NCBI GenBank assembly: GCA_031262625.1
Contig: JAISHJ010000049.1
Coordinates: 1-35,955, forward strand
Source: Ruminococcus sp.
GTDB lineage: Bacteria; Bacillota; Clostridia; Oscillospirales; Ruminococcaceae
Direction: 5' to 3'
Length of the DNA stretch: 35,955 nucleotides
Shown: piece by piece, positions 26,715 through 35,955 of the stretch
How positions within the stretch are numbered: position 1 is the first letter of the stretch
Layout: each line of letters opens with the position of its first letter
Notes under the pieces: model-generated
Databases searched by the model: none
Told to the model about the DNA's origin: nothing
The model's input: only the letters and a program-made list of their open reading frames with translations
Program-made: the position numbers and the translations under genes

Positions 26715-29420
26715 TTAACTGAACGCTATTTTGCATACTTCAATTTCGTGTGCGCGGAGTTCATGCAAATCAAATTCGGGCAAATCACGCTCATTTTGAA
26801 TCGCCTTTTTATCATTTCCGAAAAAGTCAAGCTGACCTGATGATATGTTATCTCGTTCTTTACCGGCACGTTCCATGGTAATCGGAAGATTGCGAAGCAT
26901 TGTTCGGCGAGTTTGTCCGCAAAAATCAAAAGCCCCCGAATAAATCAAATTTTCAATAGCATTTCGCGGAACTGTGTAGTAGTCAAACCGCGAACAAAAA
27001 TCTTCAAGTGAGTAAAACCGTTCGCGCTCACGTTCTTCAAGCACTGCTTCAATCGGGTGAGTACCCATTCCCTTTATCAGTGACAGCCCGAAGCGAATTT
27101 TATTATTACTTTCTGCCGTGAATTTTCTGCCGGAATTATTTATGTCCGGAGGGAGAAATTTCATCCCCATTTTATATGCTTCATTGATGTATTTTTGGTC
27201 GAAAGAATTCGATAAAAGCGCCGATAAATATTCAGCAGGGAAGTGACATTTAAGGTAAGCGGTTCGATACGCAATATATGCGTAGGCGACAGCGTGAGAT
27301 TTGTTAAAAGCGTAGGATGAAAACTTTTCTATTTCGTCGTAAATGCTTTCTGAGACGTTTCGCGGTACGTTATTTTTGTCTGCACCGTTTAAGAATTCGA
27401 TCCGCTCACTTTCGATAATACCGGACTTTTTTTTCGCCATTGCGCGCCGTAAAATATCTGCTCTTCCGAGAGAAAATCCCGCTAATTTTTGAACGATCTG
27501 CATAACCTGTTCTTGATAAACTATTATGCCGTATGTTTCATCTAAAATGCCGTCGATAAGCGGGTGTAAAAACCGTCTTCTTATTTTTCCGTGACGTGCA
27601 TCAATGAAATTCTTGATACTGTCCATCGGTCCCGGTCGAAAAAGAGCGTTAACAGCAATAAGGTCGCCGATGTTTTCGGGAGCAAGCCGCATGAGAACGC
27701 TCATAAATCCTTCAGATTCAAACTGGAACACACCCAGAGTCTGCCCGGAAGCAATCATCTGATATGTTTTTTTATCATCAAGCGGTATAGAATTTTCGTT
27801 GAAATTCTTTATTTGTTTTAAGCAGTCGTCAATTATCGTGAGATGCTTAAGCCCCAAAACGTCCATCTTTACAAGACCTACGTCTTCAAGATAGCCCATA
27901 GTAAACTGGGTCATTTTTATTCCGCTCGTATTGATTACCGGTGCGTAATCGGTTATCGGCGCATCTGCGAGTACTATTCCCGAAGCGTGAGTAGAGATAT
28001 TTTTCGGAAATCCTTCGATTAATTGCGCAGCATCAAGAAATTTTTTTATCTGATTATCCTGTTCAATCCATTCGCCGTTTTCATTTTTTAAGGCTTTAAG
28101 AGTTTCGTTAATCGGAATTTGTTTTGCAATATAATCAGCTGTTTTTGCGGAGATATGAAGTACTCGTGATGCTTCTCTGACAGCGGATTTGCCCTTAATT
28201 GTCATGAATGTAACTATCCCGGCAACCCGTGTTTCGCCGTATTTTTTTACAGCATATTCGATAATTTCATGACGGCGATCATGCCCGAAATCAACGTCAA
28301 TATCAGGCAGAGTAACCCGTTCCGGATTGAGGAAACGCTCAAACAAAAGCTGATGTTTTATCGGATCAATTCCTGTGATACCGATACAGTAAGCGGTAAA
28401 TGAACCTACTCCCGAACCTCTGCCCAAACCAACGGGAATTCCCATACTGCGAGCGAATTTTACGAAGTCCCAAACTATCAGAAAATAGTCCGCAAAACCC
28501 ATACGTATAATTACTTCAAGTTCATATGAAAGTCGGTCTGTCTGTACCTTTGAAAGGTTTTCGCCGAAGCGTTTTTCCATACCTTTTTTCGCGAGAGCAC
28601 TTAAAAAACCTGCACTTTTCCCTATACTGTCCGGGAAGAAAACCGGCATATGAAATTCACCGAAAGGGATAACATTTTCGTCAATCATTTCTGAAATTTT
28701 CAACGTATTTATAATTGCTTCAGGTACATTTGCGAATAGTTTCGACATTTCATCCGAAGATTTTATATAGTACTCAGAATTTTGAGGAGGAGTGATTTTT
28801 TCGCTTAATGAAGACAGTAAATTTGCGGCTTCATAATCTCCGCAGCGCGCCATCCTAACGTCATTTGAAGCAACAAGAGGAAATTCAGTTTCTTCCGAAA
28901 GCTTCAGATAAAGCGGTAAAATTTCTGTTTCAAACGGAAGATTATGATTCCAAATCTCAATATAAATGTCCTTAAAACATGAGTGTAACCGATAAAGAAA
29001 ACGCTTTGTATCTTTATAAAAACCGTTTGACAAAAGTTCAAATATTTTACCGTTTTGTCCGCCTGTTAAGAGGATTAAACCTTCTGAACTTTGAAATAAT
29101 AAATCTTCGGTAAGAACGTTTGCAGATGCAATTTTCAGCAAATTTTTGTAGCCTTTTTGATTTTTGGCAAGTAAAACAATACCGGCATAATCCGTCAAAA
29201 TACGGTCGCTGTCAGACTTAATTTCAAGCCCTATAATAGGCTTAATTCCCGATGATAAAGCTTCTTTTGCAAACTTAATCGTACCGAACATATAGCCTTT
29301 GTCGGTTAAAGAAACTGCATTCTGACCGAGATTTTTCGCACACGAAATAATGTCCTCCGTGTGTGCGGAGGACTCTAAAAGACTGTAGTCAGATTTAACG
29401 TGAAGATGAACGAAATTCAT
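26715..29420 (-). CDS. dnaE: DNA polymerase III alpha subunit (DnaE), C-terminally short
   Basis: 901 aa; GLGRGSGVGSFTAYCIGI, PDIDVDFGHDRRHEIIEY, VKMDVLGLKHLTIID, FRPGPMDSIKNFIDARHG, YGIIVYQEQVMQIVQ; ends just after clamp-motif-like GQLDFFG. Confidence 0.93.
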   Translation of the reverse strand: MNFVHLHVKSDYSLLESSAHTEDIISCAKNLGQNAVSLTDKGYMFGTIKFAKEALSSGIKPIIGLEIKSDSDRILTDYAGIVLLAKNQKGYKNLLKIASANVLTEDLLFQSSEGLILLTGGQNGKIFELLSNGFYKDTKRFLYRLHSCFKDIYIEIWNHNLPFETEILPLYLKLSEETEFPLVASNDVRMARCGDYEAANLLSSLSEKITPPQNSEYYIKSSDEMSKLFANVPEAIINTLKISEMIDENVIPFGEFHMPVFFPDSIGKSAGFLSALAKKGMEKRFGENLSKVQTDRLSYELEVIIRMGFADYFLIVWDFVKFARSMGIPVGLGRGSGVGSFTAYCIGITGIDPIKHQLLFERFLNPERVTLPDIDVDFGHDRRHEIIEYAVKKYGETRVAGIVTFMTIKGKSAVREASRVLHISAKTADYIAKQIPINETLKALKNENGEWIEQDNQIKKFLDAAQLIEGFPKNISTHASGIVLADAPITDYAPVINTSGIKMTQFTMGYLEDVGLVKMDVLGLKHLTIIDDCLKQIKNFNENSIPLDDKKTYQMIASGQTLGVFQFESEGFMSVLMRLAPENIGDLIAVNALFRPGPMDSIKNFIDARHGKIRRRFLHPLIDGILDETYGIIVYQEQVMQIVQKLAGFSLGRADILRRAMAKKKSGIIESERIEFLNGADKNNVPRNVSESIYDEIEKFSSYAFNKSHAVAYAYIAYRTAYLKCHFPAEYLSALLSNSFDQKYINEAYKMGMKFLPPDINNSGRKFTAESNNKIRFGLSLIKGMGTHPIEAVLEERERERFYSLEDFCSRFDYYTVPRNAIENLIYSGAFDFCGQTRRTMLRNLPITMERAGKERDNISSGQLDFFGNDKKAIQNERDLPEFDLHELRAHEIEVCKIAFS

Positions 29421-30351
29421 TATTTTCTCGCAGATTTTCCGCCATAAGCGAAAGCTTTTTAAGCCTGTGATTTATGCACGAACGTGTTACGGGTTCGCCT
29501 GAAATTTCCGCTAAACTTTCTGATAATTCCTTTAGTGTCATCTGTGGATTTTCGAGCCTTAAATCGGCGGTTTCACGAAGTTTTTGCGGTAATTTTCCGC
29601 GTTTTCCTGCTGCATAAATAAGTTCTATATCGTAAAACTGCTTAAGCCCTGCATCCACGGCACGCTCTATGTTTGCGGCATCGCAGTTTGCAATCCGGTT
29701 CGCCTTATTTCGGACGTTTTTATAAATTTCAGTATTATAATAATCTATTGCGGCATCAGAGAGTCCGATGTAGGTTAAAAAGTCTGAAATTCGCTCTGAA
29801 CCTTTCATATATAAGACGTATTTTCCGCGTCTTGTTATAAGTTTTACACCTTCCTGCCAGAAGCTTTCTTCAAGCAGAATTTTTATGTCCAGTGCAGTTT
29901 TTTCAAACGGCAAAACCATCTCAAGATGATAACTTTTTTCCGGTTCGGTAAGGTTTCCGCATGATAAAAATACTCCTGCGAAAAAGTCTGCTGCTAAAAC
30001 ATTGTCGATAAAATTACGGTCGATATCAAGAGTTTCTCTATCGGTATTATTAAGGTGAAAAGCAGACAAAATGGTACTTCGCGCCGTCTCCGATATTATT
30101 GAAATTTTATAAAGAATAAGGCTGCCTTTTTTTTGTCCGACTGTTTCGGTACATCCTTTTTCATGAGCAAAACTAATGCAAAAATTCTCAAAAAGTTTTG
30201 CAGTATCGGCGTTTGCGGTAGTGAAAACTATCTCTTTTTCACTGCATTTTTTAAGCGTAATGAGTATGCCGTAAAAACATAAAAACTGCGATTCTTTACT
30301 GTATACTTTTCGCTTGCATAAATCAGATTTAATACTCTGTGAAGTTGACAT
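29395..30351 (-). CDS. whiA: WhiA family DNA-binding protein
   Basis: 318 aa; ADFFAGVFLSCGNLTEPEKSYHLEMV, NRIANCDAANIERAV, LKELSESLAEISGEPVTRSCINHRLKKL; overlaps dnaE start by 26 nt. Confidence 0.95.
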   Translation of the reverse strand: MSTSQSIKSDLCKRKVYSKESQFLCFYGILITLKKCSEKEIVFTTANADTAKLFENFCISFAHEKGCTETVGQKKGSLILYKISIISETARSTILSAFHLNNTDRETLDIDRNFIDNVLAADFFAGVFLSCGNLTEPEKSYHLEMVLPFEKTALDIKILLEESFWQEGVKLITRRGKYVLYMKGSERISDFLTYIGLSDAAIDYYNTEIYKNVRNKANRIANCDAANIERAVDAGLKQFYDIELIYAAGKRGKLPQKLRETADLRLENPQMTLKELSESLAEISGEPVTRSCINHRLKKLSLMAENLRENNEFRSSSR

Positions 30352-30353
30352 AA

Positions 30354-31238
30354 TCAGTGCCTGTTAATATCCCTGTGGCTGATTCGAGAGTTATAACCGC
30401 AGTCGGAAATGTATTTTCCGATAAGTTCAGCAAAGGTTATACTGCGGTGCTTCCCGCCGGTACAACCGAAGGCGATTATAAGCTGGCTCTTTCCTTCTTT
30501 TTTATACCGCGGTATTAAAAAATCGAGCATATCGGTAAGTTTTTTCATGAAATCCGTACTGTCAGAGCTGCTCATAACGTAGTTTCGCACTTCTTCCGAA
30601 AGCCCGGTTTTATGCTTTAATTCCGGAATATAAAACGGATTAGGTAAAAATCTTACGTCGAAAACTAAGTCAGCTTCAAGAGAAATTCCGTATTTGAAGC
30701 CGAAAGAAGTAACCTTTATGCTGATTCCGTCAAGAGGATTATTAAGGAGCAAAGCATTGACGGATTCTTTAAGTTCGGCAATTGTAAGCTCGGAAGTATC
30801 AATGTAATAGTCGGCGAGTTCACGAACATCCGAGAGTATAGACCGCTCTTTTTCGACGGCATTTTTAATGCTTTCGTTTGAGTTTGTGTCGAGCGGATGC
30901 CGCCGGCGGGTTTCTTTATAACGCCTGATTAAAACTTCGTTTGAAGCATCAAGAAACATTATTTTTGCGTTAATATTTTGTCCCTTTAGATAGGATAAAC
31001 CTTCACCGAATTCGCGGAAAAGTTCACCGCCGCGTATGTCGGTAACGAGAGCGATTTTTTCCATCGAAGAGCTGCCGCTTTTACCGACATTAACAGCAAT
31101 TTCGGCAAATTTCGGGATAAGCTGCGGAGGAATATTGTCGATGCAGTAATAGCCGTTGTCCTCCAAAACGTTGACAACGCCGGATTTGCCCGAGCCGGAC
31201 ATTCCGGTGATGATGAGAAATTTCGGCATTTGTGACAT
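30354..31238 (-). CDS. rapZ: RNase adapter RapZ / YvcJ P-loop nucleotide-binding protein
   Basis: 294 aa; ITGMSGSGKSGVVNVLEDNGYYCIDNIPP, FLDASNEVLIRRYKETRRRHPL, IAFGCTGGKHRSITFAE. Confidence 0.96.
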   Translation of the reverse strand: MSQMPKFLIITGMSGSGKSGVVNVLEDNGYYCIDNIPPQLIPKFAEIAVNVGKSGSSSMEKIALVTDIRGGELFREFGEGLSYLKGQNINAKIMFLDASNEVLIRRYKETRRRHPLDTNSNESIKNAVEKERSILSDVRELADYYIDTSELTIAELKESVNALLLNNPLDGISIKVTSFGFKYGISLEADLVFDVRFLPNPFYIPELKHKTGLSEEVRNYVMSSSDSTDFMKKLTDMLDFLIPRYKKEGKSQLIIAFGCTGGKHRSITFAELIGKYISDCGYNSRISHRDINRH

Positions 31239-31276
31239 TTATTATCCTCCGTTCGTGCGATTTTATCTGCTTCACT

Positions 31277-32209
31277 CTAAAATTCTATTATACCGTTTGA
31301 TATAATTATAGGCTCAGGCTCAAGGGTAAATCCAGTTTGAAGTTCTACAATTCCGACGACTTTCTTCATAAGCCCGATAACATCTGAAAATTTTGCGTCA
31401 CCGGTATTTATGATAAATCCGGCGTGCTTTTCGCTGATTTGCGCACCGCCGACACTTAAGCCCTTAAGTCCGCAATCATCAATTAAAGCAGATGCGTACG
31501 CGCCTTTCGGGCGTTTAAAAGCACTTCCTGCACTGGGAAATTCAAGAGGCTGTTTTTCTTTTCTTCGGGCAGTATAGCTTTCCATCTGCGACTTTATAAT
31601 GTCGGCTTTTCCCTGTGTGAGTTTAAGTCTGACGTTTGTGATAATTGCTCTGTTATGTATGAAAATGCTCTCGCGGTACGAAAATAAACATTCTGCGGCA
31701 GAATAAGTTTTTGAAGTTCCGTCGGGGTCTATTGCAGTAACCGACTCAATTAAATCTGAAATTTCGCGCCCGTAAGCGCCTGCATTCATAAATACTGCTC
31801 CGCCGATTGAGCCCGGAATTCCGAAAAGCGGCTCTATACCTGAAAGCGAATGTGTTGCGGCAACTCTGCAAACGCTCGAAAGCAACGCTCCTGCTTCACA
31901 ATCGAGATACTCTCCGTTATTTTTTACTACAGTAAAATCTCCTGTCATACGAAGAATTACGAGATTGTGGTCATTGTCATCGGCAAGCAGATTTGAGCCA
32001 TTGCCGATAACCATGTACGGTACGTTGTAAATCGAAATTAATTTTAGTATACAGATTAAAGAGTCAACATTGTTTATGTTAATAAGCAGCGGTATTTTTC
32101 CGCCTATTTTAAATGTAGTTAAACTCGAAAATTTTGCGTTAAACTCTGCTTTGCAGCTGAGTCTCACGGCGGCGTCAGCTATAATTCCGATAGCTTCCGT
32201 CAAATTCAT
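31277..32209 (-). CDS. murB: UDP-N-acetylmuramate dehydrogenase
   Basis: 310 aa; LTTFKIGG, VIGNGSNLLADD, FGIPGSIGGAVFMNAGAYG, PSAGSAFKRPKG. Confidence 0.96.
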   Translation of the reverse strand: MNLTEAIGIIADAAVRLSCKAEFNAKFSSLTTFKIGGKIPLLININNVDSLICILKLISIYNVPYMVIGNGSNLLADDNDHNLVILRMTGDFTVVKNNGEYLDCEAGALLSSVCRVAATHSLSGIEPLFGIPGSIGGAVFMNAGAYGREISDLIESVTAIDPDGTSKTYSAAECLFSYRESIFIHNRAIITNVRLKLTQGKADIIKSQMESYTARRKEKQPLEFPSAGSAFKRPKGAYASALIDDCGLKGLSVGGAQISEKHAGFIINTGDAKFSDVIGLMKKVVGIVELQTGFTLEPEPIIISNGIIEF

Positions 32210-32919
32210 AAATATTCTTTCCCCCTGACTTTCAAGTATCTTAAAAAATTATCATCGGAAGAGTTTACGATAAGTTCCTCCGGGAAGTTTATTTCGGTTA
32301 ATATCTTTACCGTACCGTTAAATTCACCTATGCGATTACAAAAATGCGCATCTGAATTGACGATAACAGGCACTTCATATTGTAAACATTTTTTTGCAAG
32401 TTCGAGATAGTTTTGTGCTCTGCGCTTATGTGAAATCTGCGTTTCGTTTATTTCAACAAGCTTATTTTTATCACGGAAGACAGGCAGTATTTTATCGTAG
32501 TCATAAGTATAGTAAGGATGTGCGGAGTGTCCGATAACATCAACCCAAGGATTATTCGCAACCGCTTCATAAATCTCGGTGTAGTCTTTAGGATTCCCTT
32601 CTACCGGGAAATGTACCGAAGCGATAACCCAGTCGAGCGCTGCTAATTCCGATAAATTGATATTAAGCGATCCGTCTGCGCCTGTTATCGAAGCTTCTGC
32701 ACCGAAAAGCATTTTTACACCGAGAAGAATCCGATCAATAGAACGTTCCATATTGTGAAAATGCCAGATATGCGGCGCATCTTCGTCATTCGGAACATGG
32801 TCGGTTATCGCAAGGTAATGAAAGCCTCTGTCAGCTGCAACTCTTGCGTTTTCCAATACCGTTGAGTATGCATGAGTAGAAGCGACGGTGTGCGTGTGAG
32901 TGTCCGCGATAAAATTCAT
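32206..32919 (-). CDS. PHP domain phosphatase (YcdX-like)
   Basis: 237 aa; ADTHTHTVASTHAYST, LAITDHVP, WVIASVHFP, VDVIGHSAHP, IVNSDAHF. Confidence 0.92.
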   Translation of the reverse strand: MNFIADTHTHTVASTHAYSTVLENARVAADRGFHYLAITDHVPNDEDAPHIWHFHNMERSIDRILLGVKMLFGAEASITGADGSLNINLSELAALDWVIASVHFPVEGNPKDYTEIYEAVANNPWVDVIGHSAHPYYTYDYDKILPVFRDKNKLVEINETQISHKRRAQNYLELAKKCLQYEVPVIVNSDAHFCNRIGEFNGTVKILTEINFPEELIVNSSDDNFLRYLKVRGKEYL

Positions 32920-32944
32920 AGGTTTATGCCTTTTTATATGTTAC

Positions 32945-33484
32945 TTAGATTTCATCGGGGAAACGTATTACCGATTTATGTCGGTTATTAAACCCGATAT
33001 CGAACAGCAATTTTATTGAGCTTTCATAATAGGGGATAAACAAGCCGGAACGGATCATCCCCGTGATATCATCATATGCCGCCCACTTCACCTTTGCAAC
33101 CTCAGTTTCCTGAAGCTTCAGCTTTGTAATATCAGGGGAGAGCCGCAGAATATAGATATCATCGAAAACGTCTTCCGTTGTGATAGTCAGCGCCGGCGTT
33201 AACTTTGAGAAATCTATATCAATACCGATTTCCTCTGAAAGTTCGCGCTGTGCGCCTTGCTGACTGTTTTCACCGGATTGAACCGAACCGCCGACGCTTA
33301 TGTCCCACATCCCCGCCCAATCGTGTTTGGTATCTGTACGGCGTTGGATAAGCATCTGTCCGTTTTCGTTAAAGATAGCAACTCGTATCACTATGCGATA
33401 TTCGCCGGGCAGAAATTTCTCGCCGCGCGGTTTTGTACGCCCTGTAGGCTTCCGGTATCGGTCGTATATATCGAACATTTCCAT
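32945..33484 (-). CDS. NUDIX hydrolase
   Basis: Start at M28 of track ORF (33484), just after hprK stop; Nudix box GSVQSGENSQQGAQRELSEEIGI fits Gx5Ex7REUxEExGU. Confidence 0.93.
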   Translation of the reverse strand: MEMFDIYDRYRKPTGRTKPRGEKFLPGEYRIVIRVAIFNENGQMLIQRRTDTKHDWAGMWDISVGGSVQSGENSQQGAQRELSEEIGIDIDFSKLTPALTITTEDVFDDIYILRLSPDITKLKLQETEVAKVKWAAYDDITGMIRSGLFIPYYESSIKLLFDIGFNNRHKSVIRFPDEI

Positions 33485-33485
33485 A

Positions 33486-34448
33486 TTAATATATGTCCCA
33501 TTTTTTAATAGTATCCTGTTTGTCAACGTCAAGTCCGAGGTTGTCGAGGAGTTCTTGCGCCGCATTATAGCCCATCTTCTTCTGGCGGTTATTCATCGCC
33601 GCAACTTCAAGGATAACGGCAAGATTACGCCCGGGCTTAACAGGAATAGTCGCACAGGGTACTTTTACCCCCATGATTGAAGTAAACTCGTTCGAGAGAC
33701 CCATGCGGTCGTATACTTTTTCGGAGTCCCATGCCTCAAGTTCGACAATTAAATCTATCTTTTCGGTAACCTTAACAGCACCCATACCGAAGAGACGGCG
33801 AGCGTTTACTATACCGATACCGCGAATTTCGAGGAAGTGACGGATATTTTCCGGGCTTGAACCTACAAGACTGATATTTGATACCCGACGGATTTCTACA
33901 GCATCATCAGCAACAAGGCGGTGACCGCGCTTAATAAGTTCAACAGCAACTTCCGATTTACCTACCCCAGACTCGCCGAGGATTAACATTCCTTCGCCGT
34001 AAACTTCTATTAAAACGCCATGGCGAGTGATTCTCTGGGCAAGATGAAGATTCAAGAAGGCTATAAGCGCCGCCATAAAGCCGGATGTACCTTCCTTTGA
34101 ACGTAAGAGCGGTACTCCGTATTTTTGTGCAATCTCCGTCATCTCCGGGAAATTCGGAAGTTCTCTCGAAATAATCAAAGCAGGAATCTTCATGGAGCAT
34201 AGCTTGTCGAGATGTTCTTTCCTCGTAGGTTCGTCAAGTGTCGCAAGGTAAGCAAATTCGGTTTTCCCCAAAACCTGTATACGGTCGGGGGAGAAGTACT
34301 CATAAAAGCCCATAATCTGTAATCCCGGGCGGTTTATGTCGGTTTGGTGAATTAAAAGCTTTGCCGCATCCATCGGAAGATATAAAGCTTCAAGCTCGAA
34401 GTGGTCTATAATCGCTTTCAGCGATACGGAATATTTCTTTTCAGCCAT
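33486..34448 (-). CDS. hprK: HPr kinase/phosphorylase
   Basis: 320 aa; Walker A LILGESGVGKSEVAVELIKRGHRLVADDAVEI and EIRGIGIVNARRLFGMGAV. Confidence 0.97.
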   Translation of the reverse strand: MAEKKYSVSLKAIIDHFELEALYLPMDAAKLLIHQTDINRPGLQIMGFYEYFSPDRIQVLGKTEFAYLATLDEPTRKEHLDKLCSMKIPALIISRELPNFPEMTEIAQKYGVPLLRSKEGTSGFMAALIAFLNLHLAQRITRHGVLIEVYGEGMLILGESGVGKSEVAVELIKRGHRLVADDAVEIRRVSNISLVGSSPENIRHFLEIRGIGIVNARRLFGMGAVKVTEKIDLIVELEAWDSEKVYDRMGLSNEFTSIMGVKVPCATIPVKPGRNLAVILEVAAMNNRQKKMGYNAAQELLDNLGLDVDKQDTIKKWDIY

Positions 34449-34520
34449 CTATGTAGAGCTCCTCGGCAAATTTATTCGTTTTTATTATTACTGATACTAC
34501 GACATAATATCAATAATCCC

Positions 34521-34549
34521 ATTATACACTATTTACAATAAAAAATCAA
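34521..34549 (-). promoter_or_regulatory. sigma-A-type promoter for hprK operon
   Basis: - strand TTGATT (34549-34544), 17-nt spacer, TATAAT (34526-34521). Confidence 0.75.
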
Positions 34550-34558
34550 CCATTTTAA

Positions 34559-34594
34559 GAAAAAAAACGGCAACGGTTATAAAAAACCGCTGCC
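34559..34594 (-). terminator. rho-independent terminator of serA
   Basis: - strand CGGCAGCGGTT-ttttat-AACCGTTGCCG followed by TTTTTTTT. Confidence 0.9.
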
Positions 34595-34617
34595 GCTGCG
34601 TTCTATATCGCGTTTGC

Positions 34618-35778
34618 TTACTTAATTACTCTTACTTTTATTACAAAATCAAGGGCAGAAAGTTTGTCAGCCGCATCACCTATATCACCGATTGCGTCAA
34701 CCATAGTATAAGCAATGTCCTTTTTCGACTTGTTAACCATGTTTTCAATGTTAACACCGGCAGCTCCGAATACACCTGTAATTTTTGAGATAGTATCGGG
34801 AAGGTTCTTGTGGATAATGCAAACCTTAGTTCCGACAGCATCCATTGAAGCGTTCGGGAGGTTAACGGAGTTAATAATATCGCCTTTTTCAATATAAGCG
34901 ATGAGTTCTTCGGCAGCCATTACAGCGCAGTTGTCCTCAGATTCAGGTGTGGAAGCACCGAGGTGAGGAATCGCGATAACGCCTTCAACGCCCAAAACAT
35001 CGTCGGAGGGGAAGTCAACAACATAGGAAGAAACTTTTCCGTCACTTAGAGCCTTAACCATAGCAGCAGTGTCAACAAGTTCGCCGCGAGCGAAATTGAG
35101 TACGCGAACGCCGTCCTTCATGGAAGCGATTGCCGCTTCGTTAACGGTGTGTTTAGTATCCTTGTTGTACGGGAGGTGAAGGGTAATGTAATCTGCTTCC
35201 GCGTATACTGCGGAGAGGGAGGAAGCGTAGATAGTGCCGGGCTTTAAGCCCCATGCTGATTTTACGGAGATGAATGGGTCGTAACCGATAACCTTCATGC
35301 CGAGAGACATTGCCGCATTCGCAACAAGTACGCCGATTGCGCCGAGACCGATTACGCCGAGGGTTTTACCTGCAATTTCGGGTCCTACATATGCGCCCTT
35401 GCCTTTTTCGACAAGCTTTCCTACTTCGTCGCCCTTGCCTTTGAGGGTCTGCGCCCACTCAAGTCCGGCGGGAATTTTACGGCTTGCTAGGAGCATACCG
35501 CAGATTACAAGCTCTTTTACAGCATTAGCGTTTGCACCGGGAGTGTTGAATACGCAGATACCTTGTTCCGCACATTTGTCAACAGGGATATTATTAGTAC
35601 CTGCTCCGGCACGAGCAATAGCAAGAAGTCCGGGCTCAAATTCCATGTCAAGCATAGAAGCGGAGCGAACCATTATAGCATCAGCGCCCGAAATGTCGTC
35701 TGTAATCGTATATTTAGTTTTATCAAAAATGTCAGTGCCTATAGCGGCAATTTTATTGAGTGTAGATATTTTTATCAT
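34618..35778 (-). CDS. serA: D-3-phosphoglycerate dehydrogenase with C-terminal ACT domain
   Basis: 386 aa from MIKISTLNKIAAIG with GAGGTG upstream; ARAGAGTNNIPVDKCAEQGICVFNTPGANANAV, LGVIGLGAIGVLVANAAMSLGM, NFARGELVD, HLGASTPESEDNCA. Confidence 0.93.
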   Translation of the reverse strand: MIKISTLNKIAAIGTDIFDKTKYTITDDISGADAIMVRSASMLDMEFEPGLLAIARAGAGTNNIPVDKCAEQGICVFNTPGANANAVKELVICGMLLASRKIPAGLEWAQTLKGKGDEVGKLVEKGKGAYVGPEIAGKTLGVIGLGAIGVLVANAAMSLGMKVIGYDPFISVKSAWGLKPGTIYASSLSAVYAEADYITLHLPYNKDTKHTVNEAAIASMKDGVRVLNFARGELVDTAAMVKALSDGKVSSYVVDFPSDDVLGVEGVIAIPHLGASTPESEDNCAVMAAEELIAYIEKGDIINSVNLPNASMDAVGTKVCIIHKNLPDTISKITGVFGAAGVNIENMVNKSKKDIAYTMVDAIGDIGDAADKLSALDFVIKVRVIK

Positions 35779-35955
35779 TTCAAACACCTCATTGTAGTTT
35801 TTAGGTTTAGCAGTTTTAAGGACTACTATTATAAATAATACTTCACAGAGCGAAACGCCGTACAACAAAGAATTAATAAGAGTTTTTCGTAAAGCGGTAC
35901 GTGTTCAAGCGACAATAAATGAATAATAGTATGAAGTCCGGGGGAGGAGGGGGTT

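Noticed and set aside
33300-33680. 126-aa + strand ORF over NUDIX/hprK
   Set aside because: Opposes two well-supported - strand genes.
35297-35797. 166-aa + strand ORF antisense to serA
   Set aside because: Shadow ORF opposite a clear D-3-phosphoglycerate dehydrogenase frame.
35779-35955. Possible T-box or riboswitch upstream of serA
   Set aside because: No T-box sequence or antiterminator recognised, and the region is cut by the window edge.
1-35955. CRISPR arrays, toxin-antitoxin pairs, phage or transposase genes
   Set aside because: No regularly spaced repeats, no recognisable mobile-element or defence proteins in any ORF.

Overview
This window appears to be a chromosomal segment from a Clostridia/Oscillospiraceae-like Firmicute, judged from gene content and gene order only; no search was run. 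The + strand half (1-15241) carries the metK 3' end, a small hypothetical ORF, an ACT-domain plus PFL/UPF0210 pair, a nine-gene V/A-type ATPase operon in the order (G/H-like)-C-I-K-F-E-A-B-D, a GNAT gene, an NfnA/NfnB-like pair and a DUF3465-like lipoprotein. The - strand half (15251-35955) carries GNAT, two tandem M42 peptidases, murD, ispF/ispD, pheA, tsf/rpsB, and a hprK-NUDIX-PHP-murB-rapZ-whiA-dnaE cluster ending in an Mbeg1/DUF2974-like hydrolase, followed by serA. One MOP-family flippase gene lies on + between murD and ispF. I saw no CRISPR array, rRNA, tRNA, transposase or phage genes. The observations most worth following are: (1) DnaE appears truncated exactly where the OB-fold region should begin, its PHP metal ligands are degenerate, and yvcK is absent from the cluster; (2) a 159-bp palindromic element with perfect 15-bp terminal inverted repeats sits 4 bp after nfnB; (3) the rpsB leader has interleaved 7-bp helices (a possible pseudoknot) abutting the Shine-Dalgarno (SD); (4) tsf has no SD at its ATG, but an orphan AAGGAGG lies about 73 nt upstream; (5) a 25-codon Arg-rich micro-ORF with an internal 30-nt repeat lies between V-ATPase B and D. 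No clear-cut new defence or mobile system was found.
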